This document shows, in pieces, positions 22,601-33,100 of a DNA stretch of 64,000 nt. Within the stretch, counting starts at the first letter, position 1; each line of letters opens with the position of its first letter. Under the pieces are notes generated by a model. It searched no databases. It was not told the DNA's origin and was given only the letters and a program-made list of their open reading frames with translations. A program made the translations under genes and the position numbers. Origin of the DNA: Reticulascus tulasneorum (taxonomy: Eukaryota; Ascomycota; Sordariomycetes; Glomerellales; Reticulascaceae). The DNA lies in NCBI GenBank assembly GCA_001557505.1, contig LSAX01000007.1:1984001-2048000 (forward strand). Direction: 5' to 3'.

Positions 22601-24825
22601 AGGAGAAAGCGGATCTGCTGCAAGAGCTAATCGCAGCACGTGCGGATTTGATACAGAATAAACTCGATACCCACACGAGCACCCACGGCGATGCCAATGC
22701 GAAGAATGCAGAGATACAGCTCCTGAAGAACCAGCTCGAGCGCGCCAAGAAAGAACGCGAGACTGCACATCAGATGGCCAACGATCTATCCGAGAGGATC
22801 TCGCAGAGCAGGAACCAGCAAGGAACGATCAGGAATATGCGCCGGCAGATTGAAGACCTGAGGCATGAAAACGATCGCTTGAAGCGGGAGCTTGAGGAGA
22901 GGGAAGTGAAGAACGACGAAGATCAAGAGGAAGACAAAGACTTGAAAGCTAAGCTAGAAGATTGCTTGGAACATCGACGGAGAGCGGCCGAAGAGCTCCA
23001 GCATTGTGATTACCATAGGACGCAGTTGCAGGGCGAGCTGGACAAAACCAGGGCTGAGCTGGACAAATACTTGGAACATGGCAGGAGTGCAGAGAACCAG
23101 AATGAGCGAACTGACGAAGCGGACCAGCTTCAGCTCGCACTGTCCCAACTCCAAGACAATTACGCAAGGCTGCACCAAGCAGCCTCGAACGAACATCACC
23201 AGGCAAATCGCCTGCGGGCAGCTTATCGGGCCCTGCGTGCGGAGATAACGGACATCCATAGGGAGATGTCCTCATCCCTCGACGAGCACGGGGCGGCCGC
23301 GAAAAAGCTAAAGGAGTTCGACGAGCGGATCTTGGCGATGCGGAAGGAGCTGTATCGCGCCGGACGGCCAGACCCGACTGCTGAGGCTGGAGAGGAGGAT
23401 ACCGATTTGGAGCTCGAAAACATGCCGGACGTGGACGAGGACGAGCTGCCTGACGACATCGTGTTGCTGAAAACAGAGATCCACCGCAAGAAGAACTACA
23501 TAGCCATCCACCTCGCCAAAATACAGCAGTTCACGGTCGAGTCCAGCGCGGCCTTTACCCGGATGCGTGCTATGAGGGCGCAACAGCGGATCCGGTTGAG
23601 AGGGCTTCGGATGGCGCTGAAGCGCGCCCGACTGGCGGATCCGACTGCCGAGAGGGACGATAGTCCCTTGGAGTCTGATGTTGTGGGCGATGATGACAGT
23701 GATGATGAAGAAGAGGAAGATGAGGATGAACAGAACGAGGGAGAGGGAGAGGAGAAACAGAATAATGGCGGGGATAATCCGGATGATCGACCGCCGCCAC
23801 CACGACCGGGACCACCTCCTGCAGGCGGTGGCAATGGGGGCGATCCGGATCCGCTTGGGGAGCCTCGACCAGGAAGAGATGGTGATGGAGACACCAATGA
23901 TGTACCACCGCAGCTGGTACCGACAGGATCACCTCCAGCAGACAATGACAATGGAGGCAATGGGGATGATCAACCGCCAACCGAAGCACCACCTGCAAGC
24001 AATGATGATAGGGACAACCAGGGTCCGCCTGGTGGCCCTCCGCCGCCAGCTCCTGACGAAGACGATAACAACGACGGTGATGAAGATAGCGATGATGATC
24101 CACCTCCACCTCCCCCAGTCCAAGGCGAACAAAAAAGAGGCAACCGCTGCAAACAACCACTGGTAGATCGGTGCAGGAACCGTAGCGGGGGTTACAATCT
24201 CCAGCGCTATGGCCAGGAAGCCGGCTGCGGAGCCAACACCCAAATCCGGTACCGCGGAGGTCAACTGCCACGGGGCCACCCACCTGTCTGCGGACAAGGC
24301 TACGGCCCAGCCCAGAGCCTGGGCGACTTCCTCCGTGAGGTTTGGGACGATTCCCAAGCCACGGTCCGCGGGCATGCCATGGCCTGGGTGCGCCTCATCA
24401 AGTTCCTCATCGTGCTAGCCGTCCAGATCTGTCGCTTCTTGACGGCCACCATCCACCGGCTCGGGTGGTTCGTTTGCGCGATCTTCATCATGGGCGAGGT
24501 TCCACACCCGAGGAATCTGGTCCCAATTATGCTCCGCTGGCCAGCGGGGCCGGAGCCCGCCGATCTCATCCGCGTCCTGATGGATCTGGGTCTCGTGGTC
24601 GGGCTACAGGCGTACTACGCGTGCCTCAAGCAGCGCAGGTTGTGGCTGGCATCCAACGACATCACCAGGGCGTACCTGCTGGAGACGCAGCGGGACCCGA
24701 CGAGGTTTGCCTGCCTATTGTTCCCGGGGTTGGATTGCAGGTTTTTCCTGAATCCTTGGTCGTTGTTCCGCCAGCGGCATACGGGGACTCCGCTGGTGGA
24801 GGCTGGCGAGATGCATTTCTGGTGA
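19657..24825 (+). CDS. Giant coiled-coil protein with C-terminal membrane segments, unknown function
   Basis: One uninterrupted exon of 1,722 residues starting MAEPGGPPKPPPSGEDEE. Residues about 35-1330 are almost continuous heptad-rich coiled coil (GLEARVRALEGELKEVTEQ, EVQRLEQNLAESRSNRAER). Residues about 1340-1490 are Asp/Glu runs, then Pro/Gly/Asp repeats (NGGDNPDDRPPPPRPGPPP). A short Cys/Gly/Arg-rich linker precedes hydrophobic segments at about 1580-1612 (LIKFLIVLAVQICRFL, GWFVCAIFIMG) and about 1640-1655 (DLGLVVGLQAYYACL). About 70 mostly polar residues end the protein. This resembles a tail-anchored tether (golgin- or nuclear-envelope-like), but no GRIP, GRAB or KASH signature is visible. 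Short similar pieces recur (see findings). For an intron-rich genome a 5.2 kb intronless gene stands out. It is certainly a real gene; function is unknown. Confidence 0.85.
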   Translation: MAEPGGPPKPPPSGEDEETPSPSLPVKVRTLKGRLTVAGYDKTTLEGHVTGLEARVRALEGELKEVTEQAEESRETSRLKIEDLSAQMRKQDEQVTRAASINQSYDELASQNKQLKNRVALLLANTAGESGTGSQPPRSVDTLLVKEKSRTADLENKIEVLQSVKDVFAGGWAAHGAFAAAAEAARESFEQENQDLAAIAEGDTEWHEEALARIAKKERQIEERPGTPVPGDGVVSADEVQRQNQQLHREVEELQKQIKELKKSREQGQYPGNSKEEQIKELQGLLDECLAHRKKHLKNERDFDIEKTNLLLEDEVIRGELRRLEHAVASQQIREEELRSKLKKSEENLDQLEQRKREAESAKRVKDREVAELKARVASTVKVATILEAQDLGSHLKRATELEEKVEDLSKAKLGLEERTAVLERRFNDAQGELMEARENTRVTMERRVTELMEKHAKSDPIAQQKRQEEIATLRKLIEEQSDKLSLAQMESPREWGPDPIKAARVNAIQGELLKMQLALSEAEAADKVFAKWADDALEREKLQTEIEELKDRAEKVKLLEAEVQRLEQNLAESRSNRAEREEKIKELQIKLVSVEADLAASQVYEIDAQRLEQELKNAENDKTLKDEMISQLEEQLQEKQKELDSNADLSIAATNELKAEVKQLKKDIRTAWATLARSEESAARLGKQLSRKQRASKRLTYDPAVVLANLAEDIKTAFKEQAPASSQGGPSKEAARLERLLLKTQEQLKKLAGIQKSVAALNAENRALKKQIKDLEKWRERDPDIESLERSLDSKKRERSDLDSKQIAHLEAEVKMLRDQLRRTQQVCKTGEYNLEQQEATHGSDDASDDETGTQQLLDEIESYKQSLADAMHALAVSRVDHPSQNDANAKVIEEQEAQIATLRTKLTQTTTKVKTLRRAWGANQALISQNRTEVERLQKEVTRLTEEYQKIETVVANLENENALEAKIKSISVELQETNKEKADLLQELIAARADLIQNKLDTHTSTHGDANAKNAEIQLLKNQLERAKKERETAHQMANDLSERISQSRNQQGTIRNMRRQIEDLRHENDRLKRELEEREVKNDEDQEEDKDLKAKLEDCLEHRRRAAEELQHCDYHRTQLQGELDKTRAELDKYLEHGRSAENQNERTDEADQLQLALSQLQDNYARLHQAASNEHHQANRLRAAYRALRAEITDIHREMSSSLDEHGAAAKKLKEFDERILAMRKELYRAGRPDPTAEAGEEDTDLELENMPDVDEDELPDDIVLLKTEIHRKKNYIAIHLAKIQQFTVESSAAFTRMRAMRAQQRIRLRGLRMALKRARLADPTAERDDSPLESDVVGDDDSDDEEEEDEDEQNEGEGEEKQNNGGDNPDDRPPPPRPGPPPAGGGNGGDPDPLGEPRPGRDGDGDTNDVPPQLVPTGSPPADNDNGGNGDDQPPTEAPPASNDDRDNQGPPGGPPPPAPDEDDNNDGDEDSDDDPPPPPPVQGEQKRGNRCKQPLVDRCRNRSGGYNLQRYGQEAGCGANTQIRYRGGQLPRGHPPVCGQGYGPAQSLGDFLREVWDDSQATVRGHAMAWVRLIKFLIVLAVQICRFLTATIHRLGWFVCAIFIMGEVPHPRNLVPIMLRWPAGPEPADLIRVLMDLGLVVGLQAYYACLKQRRLWLASNDITRAYLLETQRDPTRFACLLFPGLDCRFFLNPWSLFRQRHTGTPLVEAGEMHFW

Positions 24826-26683
24826 TTTGTTAAGCATACGTATTACTGTAGTGTCCCGCTTGGATTGATTTGATTTTTGTGTTTTCCCCACCTCAGCCGT
24901 TTGCAGGGGCGTACGGTATGAGCTGGCTTTGCGAGAGTCCGGAGTTGATTGTTTGGTGATTATTGCACAGTCGCTCGCATCGGGATCCCGGGCAGATGTC
25001 TTTTTTTTTTCCTTCGATTGTTCTATGTGCGTAGCTGGATGTGCATTTTAGCTTCTCGGGTTTGTAATGTGAGCCCCAGGGATCCGCTGAGAATACGCTC
25101 CCTGCCAGGGTCTGAGCGATGACATGTGGGATGGTTTGGAGTGTCGATTTGGAATTGATGGAAACCCAGTTAGCGTGCTGTTCGATTGGGTGTTCGGAAC
25201 GATGACGGGGTGGACAACCCCTTTGGGGGAACTCTTCCCAAACCTGCTAGTTAGCGTGCCAATCTCAAACTGCCTTTTTACGACGTCCTAGTCAAGTCAA
25301 GTTTGCATCTTAAACCATCAGTGCCGCTTTTGCGAACCCCCCCCGGCTCTCAAAAACGAGGGTCCATACTTACATCCCGCCTTTCAGCATGCTTGCAAGG
25401 TCCGCTGAAGGCCGTGTTGTGCCATAGAGAAGCCAATTCACTAGTTTCATGACATGCCTAGGTACAATTAAGGTAGTTCGGGTGTGCAACGGTTGTCCGG
25501 CACTGTCACCTCGGCCTGGTCGCTATCAATTTGAGTTTTAAACACAGTTACAGTGAGATTACGTATAGGAGGTAGTGGCTAAGCCCAGTGGCATTCGGCA
25601 CCGGCAACCTCGAACTACCTAACTTGGACCTTGAGCACTAGGAGCCCTACCTACGGGGCAGACAATTTGGCCGAACCCGCGACGGGACCCAATGATAAGG
25701 TGAAGTCGCACTGGGAGGGCGCACTGCCTACAGTAGGTTAGGCTAGCCTAGGCTGGCCAAGGAAAACCTAACTAATTTATTGAGATATGGAATTCCCTAC
25801 AGTACGCACTTTTGCTTGACGGGAGCCTGCTGAGATCATCGATCATTTCGATGCCTCGGCGCAAAACATACGTACATACGGACAAATGTAGAAATACCGT
25901 ACGAATACAGGGATGCATTGGGACACCACTAGCTACTTGGTTACTATTAGCACGTAGTACACATCCGTCAACGGAATATCCGACCTGATTACTATGCAAA
26001 AGCCACAAAGCCGTCAGTCGTCATGACTCCCTGCCTTCTGGCGGAACACGGCGGGTGGAAAAAGATGCGCCCACATTCCAAATAGAAATCAAACCTGGCG
26101 CCGCCCAGCCAGACTGAGCATTTCCGCCCAACCCAAACCAACGCACCATCCCTCCTCGTCCATGTTCACCGCCGACTGAACTAGTAGGTTTAATAATAAT
26201 TATACAACACGTATACACTATTCCGAGTGGTCGGGCTTCTCGAGTACCCAGGCACGCACAGCGCAGGGTGCTTAGTCAATCAACCGACGCCGACACCACC
26301 CCAGCCATCTCTCCCATCCCACGTCCCCCAGTCTCTGGTCGCCCGTCCGGATTTGATGAAACCCAGCACCAATCTGTGCGTGATGCTGACGGTGCCCCTC
26401 CCTGGAGCTTCTTTGCTGGTGAGTGGGTATAAGAATCATTGATCGTCCCGAGTTCATGGGATTTACTTTTTTATTTTAGAGAGCATCAAAACAACAGCTT
26501 CTTAAATACCCAGCACCTCGCAACATCTCCTCAAGGACACATAGCACCAGAGCTCTTCTTCGTCCAGCAACACTCTCACCCATTGTTCAATACACCCAGG
26601 CCTACCGACCTTCACTACCAGGCACTACCTTTCACACTCCCACTCCAAACTCCACAGCACAAAGGTTTCGCACTACAACCACC
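24826..26683. other. 1.86 kb gene-free region with clustered CTAGGTA/AGGTAG words
   Basis: No supported gene. At 25450-25770 there are many AGGTAG, CTACCT and CTAGGTA words (GCCTAGGTACAATTAAGG, CAACCTCGAACTACCTAACT, CAGTAGGTTAGGCTAGCCTA), like those upstream of nse4. A T-run lies near 25005. The stretch from about 26470 to 26683 is C/A-rich, as expected of the promoter and 5' leader of the gene at 26684. Confidence 0.45.
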
Positions 26684-27567
26684 ATGTCATCCAAGCTCAT
26701 CCCGTCCAATCCTCAGGATGTGATGGTCATCCGCAACGTCACTCCCAATGTCGTCACATTGTCGGTTCCCTTCTTGCGCTTCGGCCTTCTCAAGGTCGGC
26801 GGCAGAGGCACACTAGGTTTGTTCACATCCGTCCCCGAGTTTGATATCTAAACCCGGCCACTAACACCCGCACAGTCAAGCTCACCTCCGGCGAACTGGC
26901 CATCTTCTCCGCCGTTGCCTTGACGGATGATGTCAAGGCCAAAGTCGCCGAACTCGGCGGTAACCTCGCCTACATTGTCGCCCCGGACATGGAGCACCAC
27001 ATTTTCGTCTCCGACTGGAAGACGGCCTACCCCAACGCCAGGATCATCGGCCCCGAGGGTCTGCCAGAGAAGCGCGCAACCCAGAAGGACGAGAAGATCC
27101 AACCCAATGAGTTCTTCAAGGTCATCCCCCTTGAGAACAAGCGCGCGACCACCATCACGCCCGAGTTCGATGCTGATTTCAGCTACGAGTTTGTTGATGT
27201 GCCGACCAAGGAGCTCGTCTTCCTGTACAAGCCCGACAAGGTACTAATCGAGGCTGACTTCATCTTCAACCTGCCAGCCATCGAGCAGTACTCGCGCGTG
27301 CCCGAGGCGGAGAGGGCGCCAAAGGGCTTTGCCAACAAGCTGTGGAGTGGCATCCAAACTACTACCGGCGACCTGAAGTGGGCGAGACGGTTCCAGTGGT
27401 ACGCCATGTCTTCCAAGAACCGACCGAGCTTCAACGAGAGCGTCAAGCTCATTGAGGCGTGGGACTTTGAGACCATCATCCCGTGTCACGGCGAGGTCAT
27501 CCAGGGAGATGCCAAGGAGCGCTATCGAAATCTGTTCGCATGGCATTTGAATGGCAAGAAGGAGTAA
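26684..27567 (+). CDS. DUF4336-type metallo-beta-lactamase-fold protein
   Basis: Two exons, 26684-26816 and 26876-27567, 59-nt intron; 274 residues starting MSSKLIPSNPQDVMVIRN. The fold markers are VTLSVPFLRFGLLKVGGRG, LTSGELAIFSAVALTDDVK, LAYIVAPDMEHHIFVSDWK, NARIIGPEGLPEKR, DKVLIEADFIFNLPA and ETIIPCHGEVIQGDAKERY. The layout (N-terminal beta sandwich, APDMEHHIF near the first metal site, ADFIF, then the late CHGE) is that of DUF4336 proteins, degenerate relatives of metallo-beta-lactamases. The classical HxHxDH motif is missing, so metal binding and activity are uncertain; a hydrolase or redox-linked role cannot be chosen. No signal peptide is seen, so it is probably cytosolic. The family assignment is from memory of these motifs. 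Confidence 0.8.
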
Positions 27568-28665
27568 GAGATTGGATATGAACAGGAGAGCAGCAGCGAT
27601 ATCTTAATTGTAATACTAGACTGAGCCGGGGGTTTTCTATTGTCAACGGGGGGATCGATACCATCATAGACCATTCTTTTTTTTTCTCACTCTCTCTCTT
27701 AATACAATAATGTGCACAATCACAATTTCTCGTTCCTACATTTTCTGTGATTCGATTCGTAGCGTGCCATGTATCATGAATTCCCTATTTCCCAATTGAA
27801 CTCGTATACAATGAGACTTATCTATGTGAAGCAATCTTACTGAGATGAGGAGCTAGATTGCGTGCTCATTGGAACCAGCCCCGCCGCCGCCTTATCCATC
27901 GATACGAAGTGAAAGGCAGTCGGGGGAGGCGCAGCTTGGACCCTTGCCTACATATCCTGTTCACGATGATGGAAAGGCACCTGATTGCTCTGGTATCCGA
28001 GTCCGCAGGAAGGGTCATGTACAAGTCGTATGTCCGATGGAGCTATCCATTTCAACCCGCATGCGGCAGCTTGCAGAGCTGCAGACAAGTGGTGCACCTA
28101 ACTTAATTTAGCGGCTGGCTTAGCCAAACATTTCCCCGGACTGTCGTTACTAATCCACTCGAATTCCAAGATGCGCCCACAATTGACCACTCGCAAATGA
28201 GTGCGCGTGTGCTTGCTCCTCGGAGACATCTCCGCCCAGAGCTTCACCTGACTAATACCAGCTGCACTGACAAATTCCACTTTTGAGCTGGTGTATTACA
28301 TATGCTCTGATGCTGAGAAAGGGCGCTCAAGCTCTGCACGATCTTCCCACGTGTGCTTTGATTTGGGAGGGCGATTCATAATCGGTTTGGAAACGTTGCA
28401 TTCGGGATGCGAAGACGAACGAAAAGATGTTGATGCAAGTGATTGCTACCTTGGTAGCCCGCGTCGGGGGATTTCACATCCTCTGACGACATCCGAAGAC
28501 GGAACCCCCGCCCCGCGGCCGAGGGGTAAGTTGTCTGAGAGTATAAATCCTTCAGAGCACGACATCTTTGAAAAGAGAAACATTCAGATTCCAGCCTCAT
28601 CTCGTGCACTTCAAAACTGCCTAGTACATCGCGAACTGTTCAATACCGACCAGCCCTTCGTCACA
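27568..28665. other. Intergenic region upstream of isochorismatase-like gene
   Basis: 1.1 kb with only short frames. The 3' half carries the downstream gene's promoter elements. The in-frame open extension 28291-28665 ahead of the hydrolase ATG shows no family similarity and is taken as leader sequence. Confidence 0.4.
28520..28548 (+). promoter_or_regulatory. Putative core promoter of the isochorismatase-like gene
   Basis: A TATAAAT box at 28542-28548 lies 118 nt upstream of the ATG. Just before it are a CG-rich CCCCGCCCCGCGG patch (28507-28519) and a GAGGGG word (28521-28526) that fits the stress-response element core AGGGG. The words are visible; their activity is inferred. Confidence 0.4.
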
Positions 28666-29388
28666 ATGGCCAAGTCTTTCCGCGAGCATGTCGGCCTCTC
28701 ACCGTCAACGGCCTCGGTGAACGACTCGACGCTCATCATCATCGACGCGCAGAATGAGTACATTACAGGCTTGCTCAAGACCGAGGAGGTGGACAAGACT
28801 GGCGCCGCGATCAAGTCGCTGTTGGAGAAATACCGTGCTGCTGGTCGGACTCAGAATATCGTCCATATCCTGCACCGCACCCCAGAGGGAGCTCCCCTTT
28901 TCACGCCCGGGACGGAACTGGCTGAGGAGTTCAAGGAGCTTACACCCAAGGATGGTGAAAAGGTATGAGCATATTCTGTTACTTTATGTTATACTCTCTC
29001 GGGACTTGGCAGCCCCAACTCCCTATGCAGCTTCTCACCAACACCATCTCCACGTGGGATCCGTGAAACCGTGCAATTTGCTGATGTCTGAGTACAGGTC
29101 TTCTGGAAGGACTTCCCAAACTCTTTCGCTGGAACTGGTCTGCACGAGTATCTGCAGACTCTAGGCGACAAGGGCAAGAAGATCGTACTTACAGGCTACA
29201 TGGCACACGTCTGTGTGTCTACGACTGCGAGGGCTGGCCATGAGCAGGGCTATGATGTTATAGTGGCCCGCGATGCTGTTGGCGATCGCCATATTCCAGG
29301 CCTGACGGCCGAGCAAGTCAAACATGCAGTATTGGCTGAGCTCGCTGATACGTTCGGCACAGTCGTGGAAGGGTCCGATATCAACTAG
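28666..29388 (+). CDS. Isochorismatase-like cysteine hydrolase
   Basis: Two exons, 28666-28962 and 29098-29388, with an intron of 135 nt (GTATGA...TACAG), longer than most here; 195 residues. The start [14 protein letters not shown] follows CACA. The catalytic triad is visible: Asp in [13 protein letters not shown], Lys in [14 protein letters not shown], and the nucleophilic Cys in [37 protein letters not shown] completes the fold. Members hydrolyse small amides or enol ethers (isochorismate, nicotinamide, N-carbamoyl compounds), and the substrate cannot be told from sequence. No targeting signal is seen, so it is probably cytosolic. It stands alone, with no pathway partners beside it. A secreted isochorismatase effector is unlikely without a signal peptide. 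Confidence 0.9.
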
Positions 29389-30123
29389 CTGTTCATCTTT
29401 CATTTTGAGACTTGGATAGGCAAATGTGGTTTGGAGGAGTCGCAGACTCAGCACGTGTGCTATTTGTATCACTCGAGAAGACAAAAGGACACTCGAGATA
29501 GACTAGAGACGAATTGCTCTACAATCAGACACTCTTTTCTCCGACATCTGCCAAGTTGAGACTCTTGGACCCGGCGGCACTTTCTAAGAACTTCTATTGA
29601 CTCGGTAAAGATGTGGTAGGTCTAAACACGGCCTACTGTAGAGCGACTATGAGGCGTGCGACTGCTGGCATCTGCCTTTGGCTGCTGTTGTGCATCAAAT
29701 GAAGAGCGGTAGTCAAATTGCTGTGAAGTGACAGAACCACTTCGACTTGCACCCCCGTGATAGGATTTGGCACACACTGTGTACATGTAGGATTTTTGAG
29801 AAGTCATAACTTAATTACAGTGCCGACATTGCCAATACTCTCAGTGTTTACAATGGTGGTAGAGAAATTGACTCTCTTTATCGGCAGACTTTCATCCAAC
29901 ATCACCACAAGGCCGAATGAACTGCAACAGTAGCAGCACAACAATGTTGAAAAGCTCCTTTAAAATCTTGGTTGCGGATCTGCAGTGCGGCTGTAGAACG
30001 GCCCCTAATGCAGCTGCGCATGGGTCGTCGCCAGGGCTGAATCTCCCGGAGTAACCATGTCAGATTCCCCAATCTTCACATCAATGTCTCCCACCCGGAT
30101 TCACGGGAAAATGGTGCAAAATT
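29389..30123. other. Intergenic region
   Basis: 735 bp between two plus-strand genes; I see no gene or strong structure in it. Confidence 0.4.
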
Positions 30124-33100
30124 ATGTCGGACGAGCCGCCAGACAAGGTCCTGCCAGAGGAGCAGACTCCAAGGCCACCAACCAGTGATGCGGAACTTCT
30201 CGACGATGAGGCGCAAGGATCGGACGACGAGGACGCGTCGCGGGGTGGAGGCCGCGCTCTGGAGGAAGACCGCCTTAATTTCGAAGACTGTCTTGGGCGC
30301 AAGCATTCATTTCCATGGGTTAATGCAAAAACATGGAAAGGGCTGGAGAACCTGATTCTCGCTTCTTTCTTGAACATTGACAGCATTTACCCTCTTGTGC
30401 TTGGCGGGCACTATGATGTCTGTCTGCCCGACGGCTTTCCCATTGAAAAGAAGAGATGGGACTATCTTATAAAACCTGGGATGCAGGTTGAAATGCATCT
30501 TCACGATATCTCGAGAAACACAGATGGAAACCCTCTGCCGGAGCCTTCACTGCAACCCGAGACCAGCACAGCTACTGGGGAGACTCGGCCAGCTCCCATC
30601 ATCATCGATGCAGAGCCGCCATCGTGGGATGACGCTACGGGATTGCGAAGGGGTGGACCTGCTGGCTATGAACCCGAATTTGAATATTCCAGAAGGAGAA
30701 CCCCCCGTGGTGACCTTCCAAGTCTCGTTCCGATTGCCGCGTCCCGGCCCACCTCGAGGTACCGCACTCCTTACGTCACTAATGATATGAGCGACGATGA
30801 GACGACGATGTCAACTCTTTCATCTGCCAGCAAGCTCTCTTCGGAAACTCCACGTCATCACAGCTCTCAGACACTGAGCGTAAAGACTCACCCATCAATC
30901 TTCTCCGTGCCGTCTACTACCGCCCACCCGGGAGCCATTCTTCGGCGCCGGGCACTGTCGTTTCCGAGGACGAAAGCTCGAAAACATGATAAAGAACGAC
31001 GGATACACATCCATTCCGCTCGTTGCTACGAAAGCGGCGACGATGTCAGGGGTCCAACGTCTAGTCGCATCCAACTGTCATACTCCGAGGTCACGACTGG
31101 CGTTACGACCCCACAGGTTCAACGGTTGAGTTCAGACCTTGGTGAAACCCAACTTGGCAAGAAACGCCACTGGATGTTAGTATCTCTATCCTACAAGCCG
31201 CTTGAGTGCTAATGAGTAGCTAGCCATGTTCAGAGAGCAACTATGGACTTTGTGGAATTCGAGGTTGGTGCCTGATTACAATGCCCTCGTAGGAAGTCTT
31301 CATACTAATACTGAGCACAGCATCTTTGCTTGACAGAGTTTGGCCGCTTGGGTAGCTCATTGGCTGCTGTCTCAGGACTACTCCATCGGATTGAATCAGA
31401 ACACGGTCCAATCCATGGTCGCTATATCGATCCCGGGACGGTCTTACGATGCGATGGCGGATCGAAAGGGAACCTGAAAGAATCCGCCATCTTTCTCTCT
31501 GTTCCATTCTTGAAAACGGACAAGCTTGGCCCCTACTCTCAAAAGTCTCTTTCGCATCCCTCCCGACCACTTTATCAGGCCTTGAGCAACTTCGACAGTA
31601 CTGTCGAAAGGGATGCTGATCAGATCTTCATGAAGTATGATGGGAAGCGGGAGAAAAAGGTTCTGTGGGTCAATCACGTTTGGATTATGATGATGGGTTC
31701 AGGTAGGAGGACTTCACCCGTGGGCGTCAGACTTAAGGCTGACCGTTTCTCTTCCCAGCTTTTATCACCTACGGCACTGTTCTGAGGGAGGACCTTTGCG
31801 GCCGGTTGATCTCCTTCGTCAAAGAAGATGAGACTGAAACCCAGCAAGGACCATGCATTGAGTTCCAGGACTACGATGGAAAGATAATTACCGTTCTTGT
31901 ACATCAAACAAAGTCCTTCTTCGTTAGTTAGACCGAATCCCTGGCGTGCTCTCCATACTGACTGGAAATACCCACTAGCATTTCAAGGCAACCATCCAAG
32001 AGCAGATTCGTTCCGCGCAAGGCGTTGTCGAGTCCATCGACCTCGTCGACGAAGACCTTAAGCCGTTCACGGCGGAGACATGGTTCAAGCTTACTAAAAC
32101 TCATGAGGCCATACGAATCCGGCTTCATTCGAAACAGGACGACGCTGGCCGGGAGACAGATGACGGCAACGAGAGAGAGGATTTCGAAGACTCCAGCACC
32201 CAAGCAGAGACTGACAGTAGCTTTCCCAATCTCCCTCACCATCCAGAGGTCCCGCCATTTCTGAGTTGGAACATCTCGGTGCCCGGCCAATCCATCAATC
32301 GCGCACTCGAAATTGCCGATGTGCTTGACTACATCGGGTCCAGCCTTGACCGGGCGAGCCAGCTGCAAGACCTATTTGCAGTTCACCTCATTGGCAGCGA
32401 TGTATATCGAAGAACCCAGGAGGCAAGTTTCTTGGATTTAAGATCCAAAATGCATTCATTTAGTGGTGCCTCACGATCAAACTCCATGGCGGGGACAGCA
32501 GCGGAATTTGCGTCGCCGGAGGTACTAAAAGATACAACCGAGAGCCTGGTGGTGGATGTCTTCCACGCGTCCCGATACTTCCTAGACACATTCGCTCCAA
32601 ACGTTGACCATCCGGTCACCCAGAAGATATGTGGAGCTATTCACTCCATCTTAACAGTGAGCCCTGGCACCGATCTCAAATCTATATATGCTAACCGATG
32701 CCCTAGGTTGTGGAAAGGTATGGGCGCGAGTGGGAACTACGGTCTTCGGTCGATGGCCTAATGCAAAAGAGCTCCGGGATCACTAAGAGCTACACCAGCT
32801 CGCAGCAGTGGGTGATATGTGAGCTTCCTCGAAACCGGCGCTCGCCATCCACCATTGGAATCTTGAATGCTTCCGAGCTCGAGGCCGGATGCCAAGAATG
32901 CAAAGGCTATACGATATACTCAAGTGAGAAAGAGGCAATGAGACATCTCAGGCAGCAGCACATACCTACAGGGCAGCGGGATGTTCCTGGATCAAGCGCG
33001 CTTAGGGAGTTTCTGGTCCCGGTGAACAGTGCGTGGAGACTGTTGAAGATTGGGCATTTGGCAGCGATTTTGGAGAAGTGCAAAGAACGGCTGCTGCGCC

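Noticed and set aside
23570..24375. Long antisense frames opposite the coiled-coil gene's Pro/Asp-rich part
   Set aside because: Shadow of low-complexity GAT/CCA codons; the apparent antisense hydrophobicity is the complement of Asp/Pro codons.
28291..28665. 125-residue in-frame N-terminal extension of the isochorismatase-like protein
   Set aside because: Crosses a TATA box, has no family similarity, and the internal ATG at 28666 gives the normal family length.
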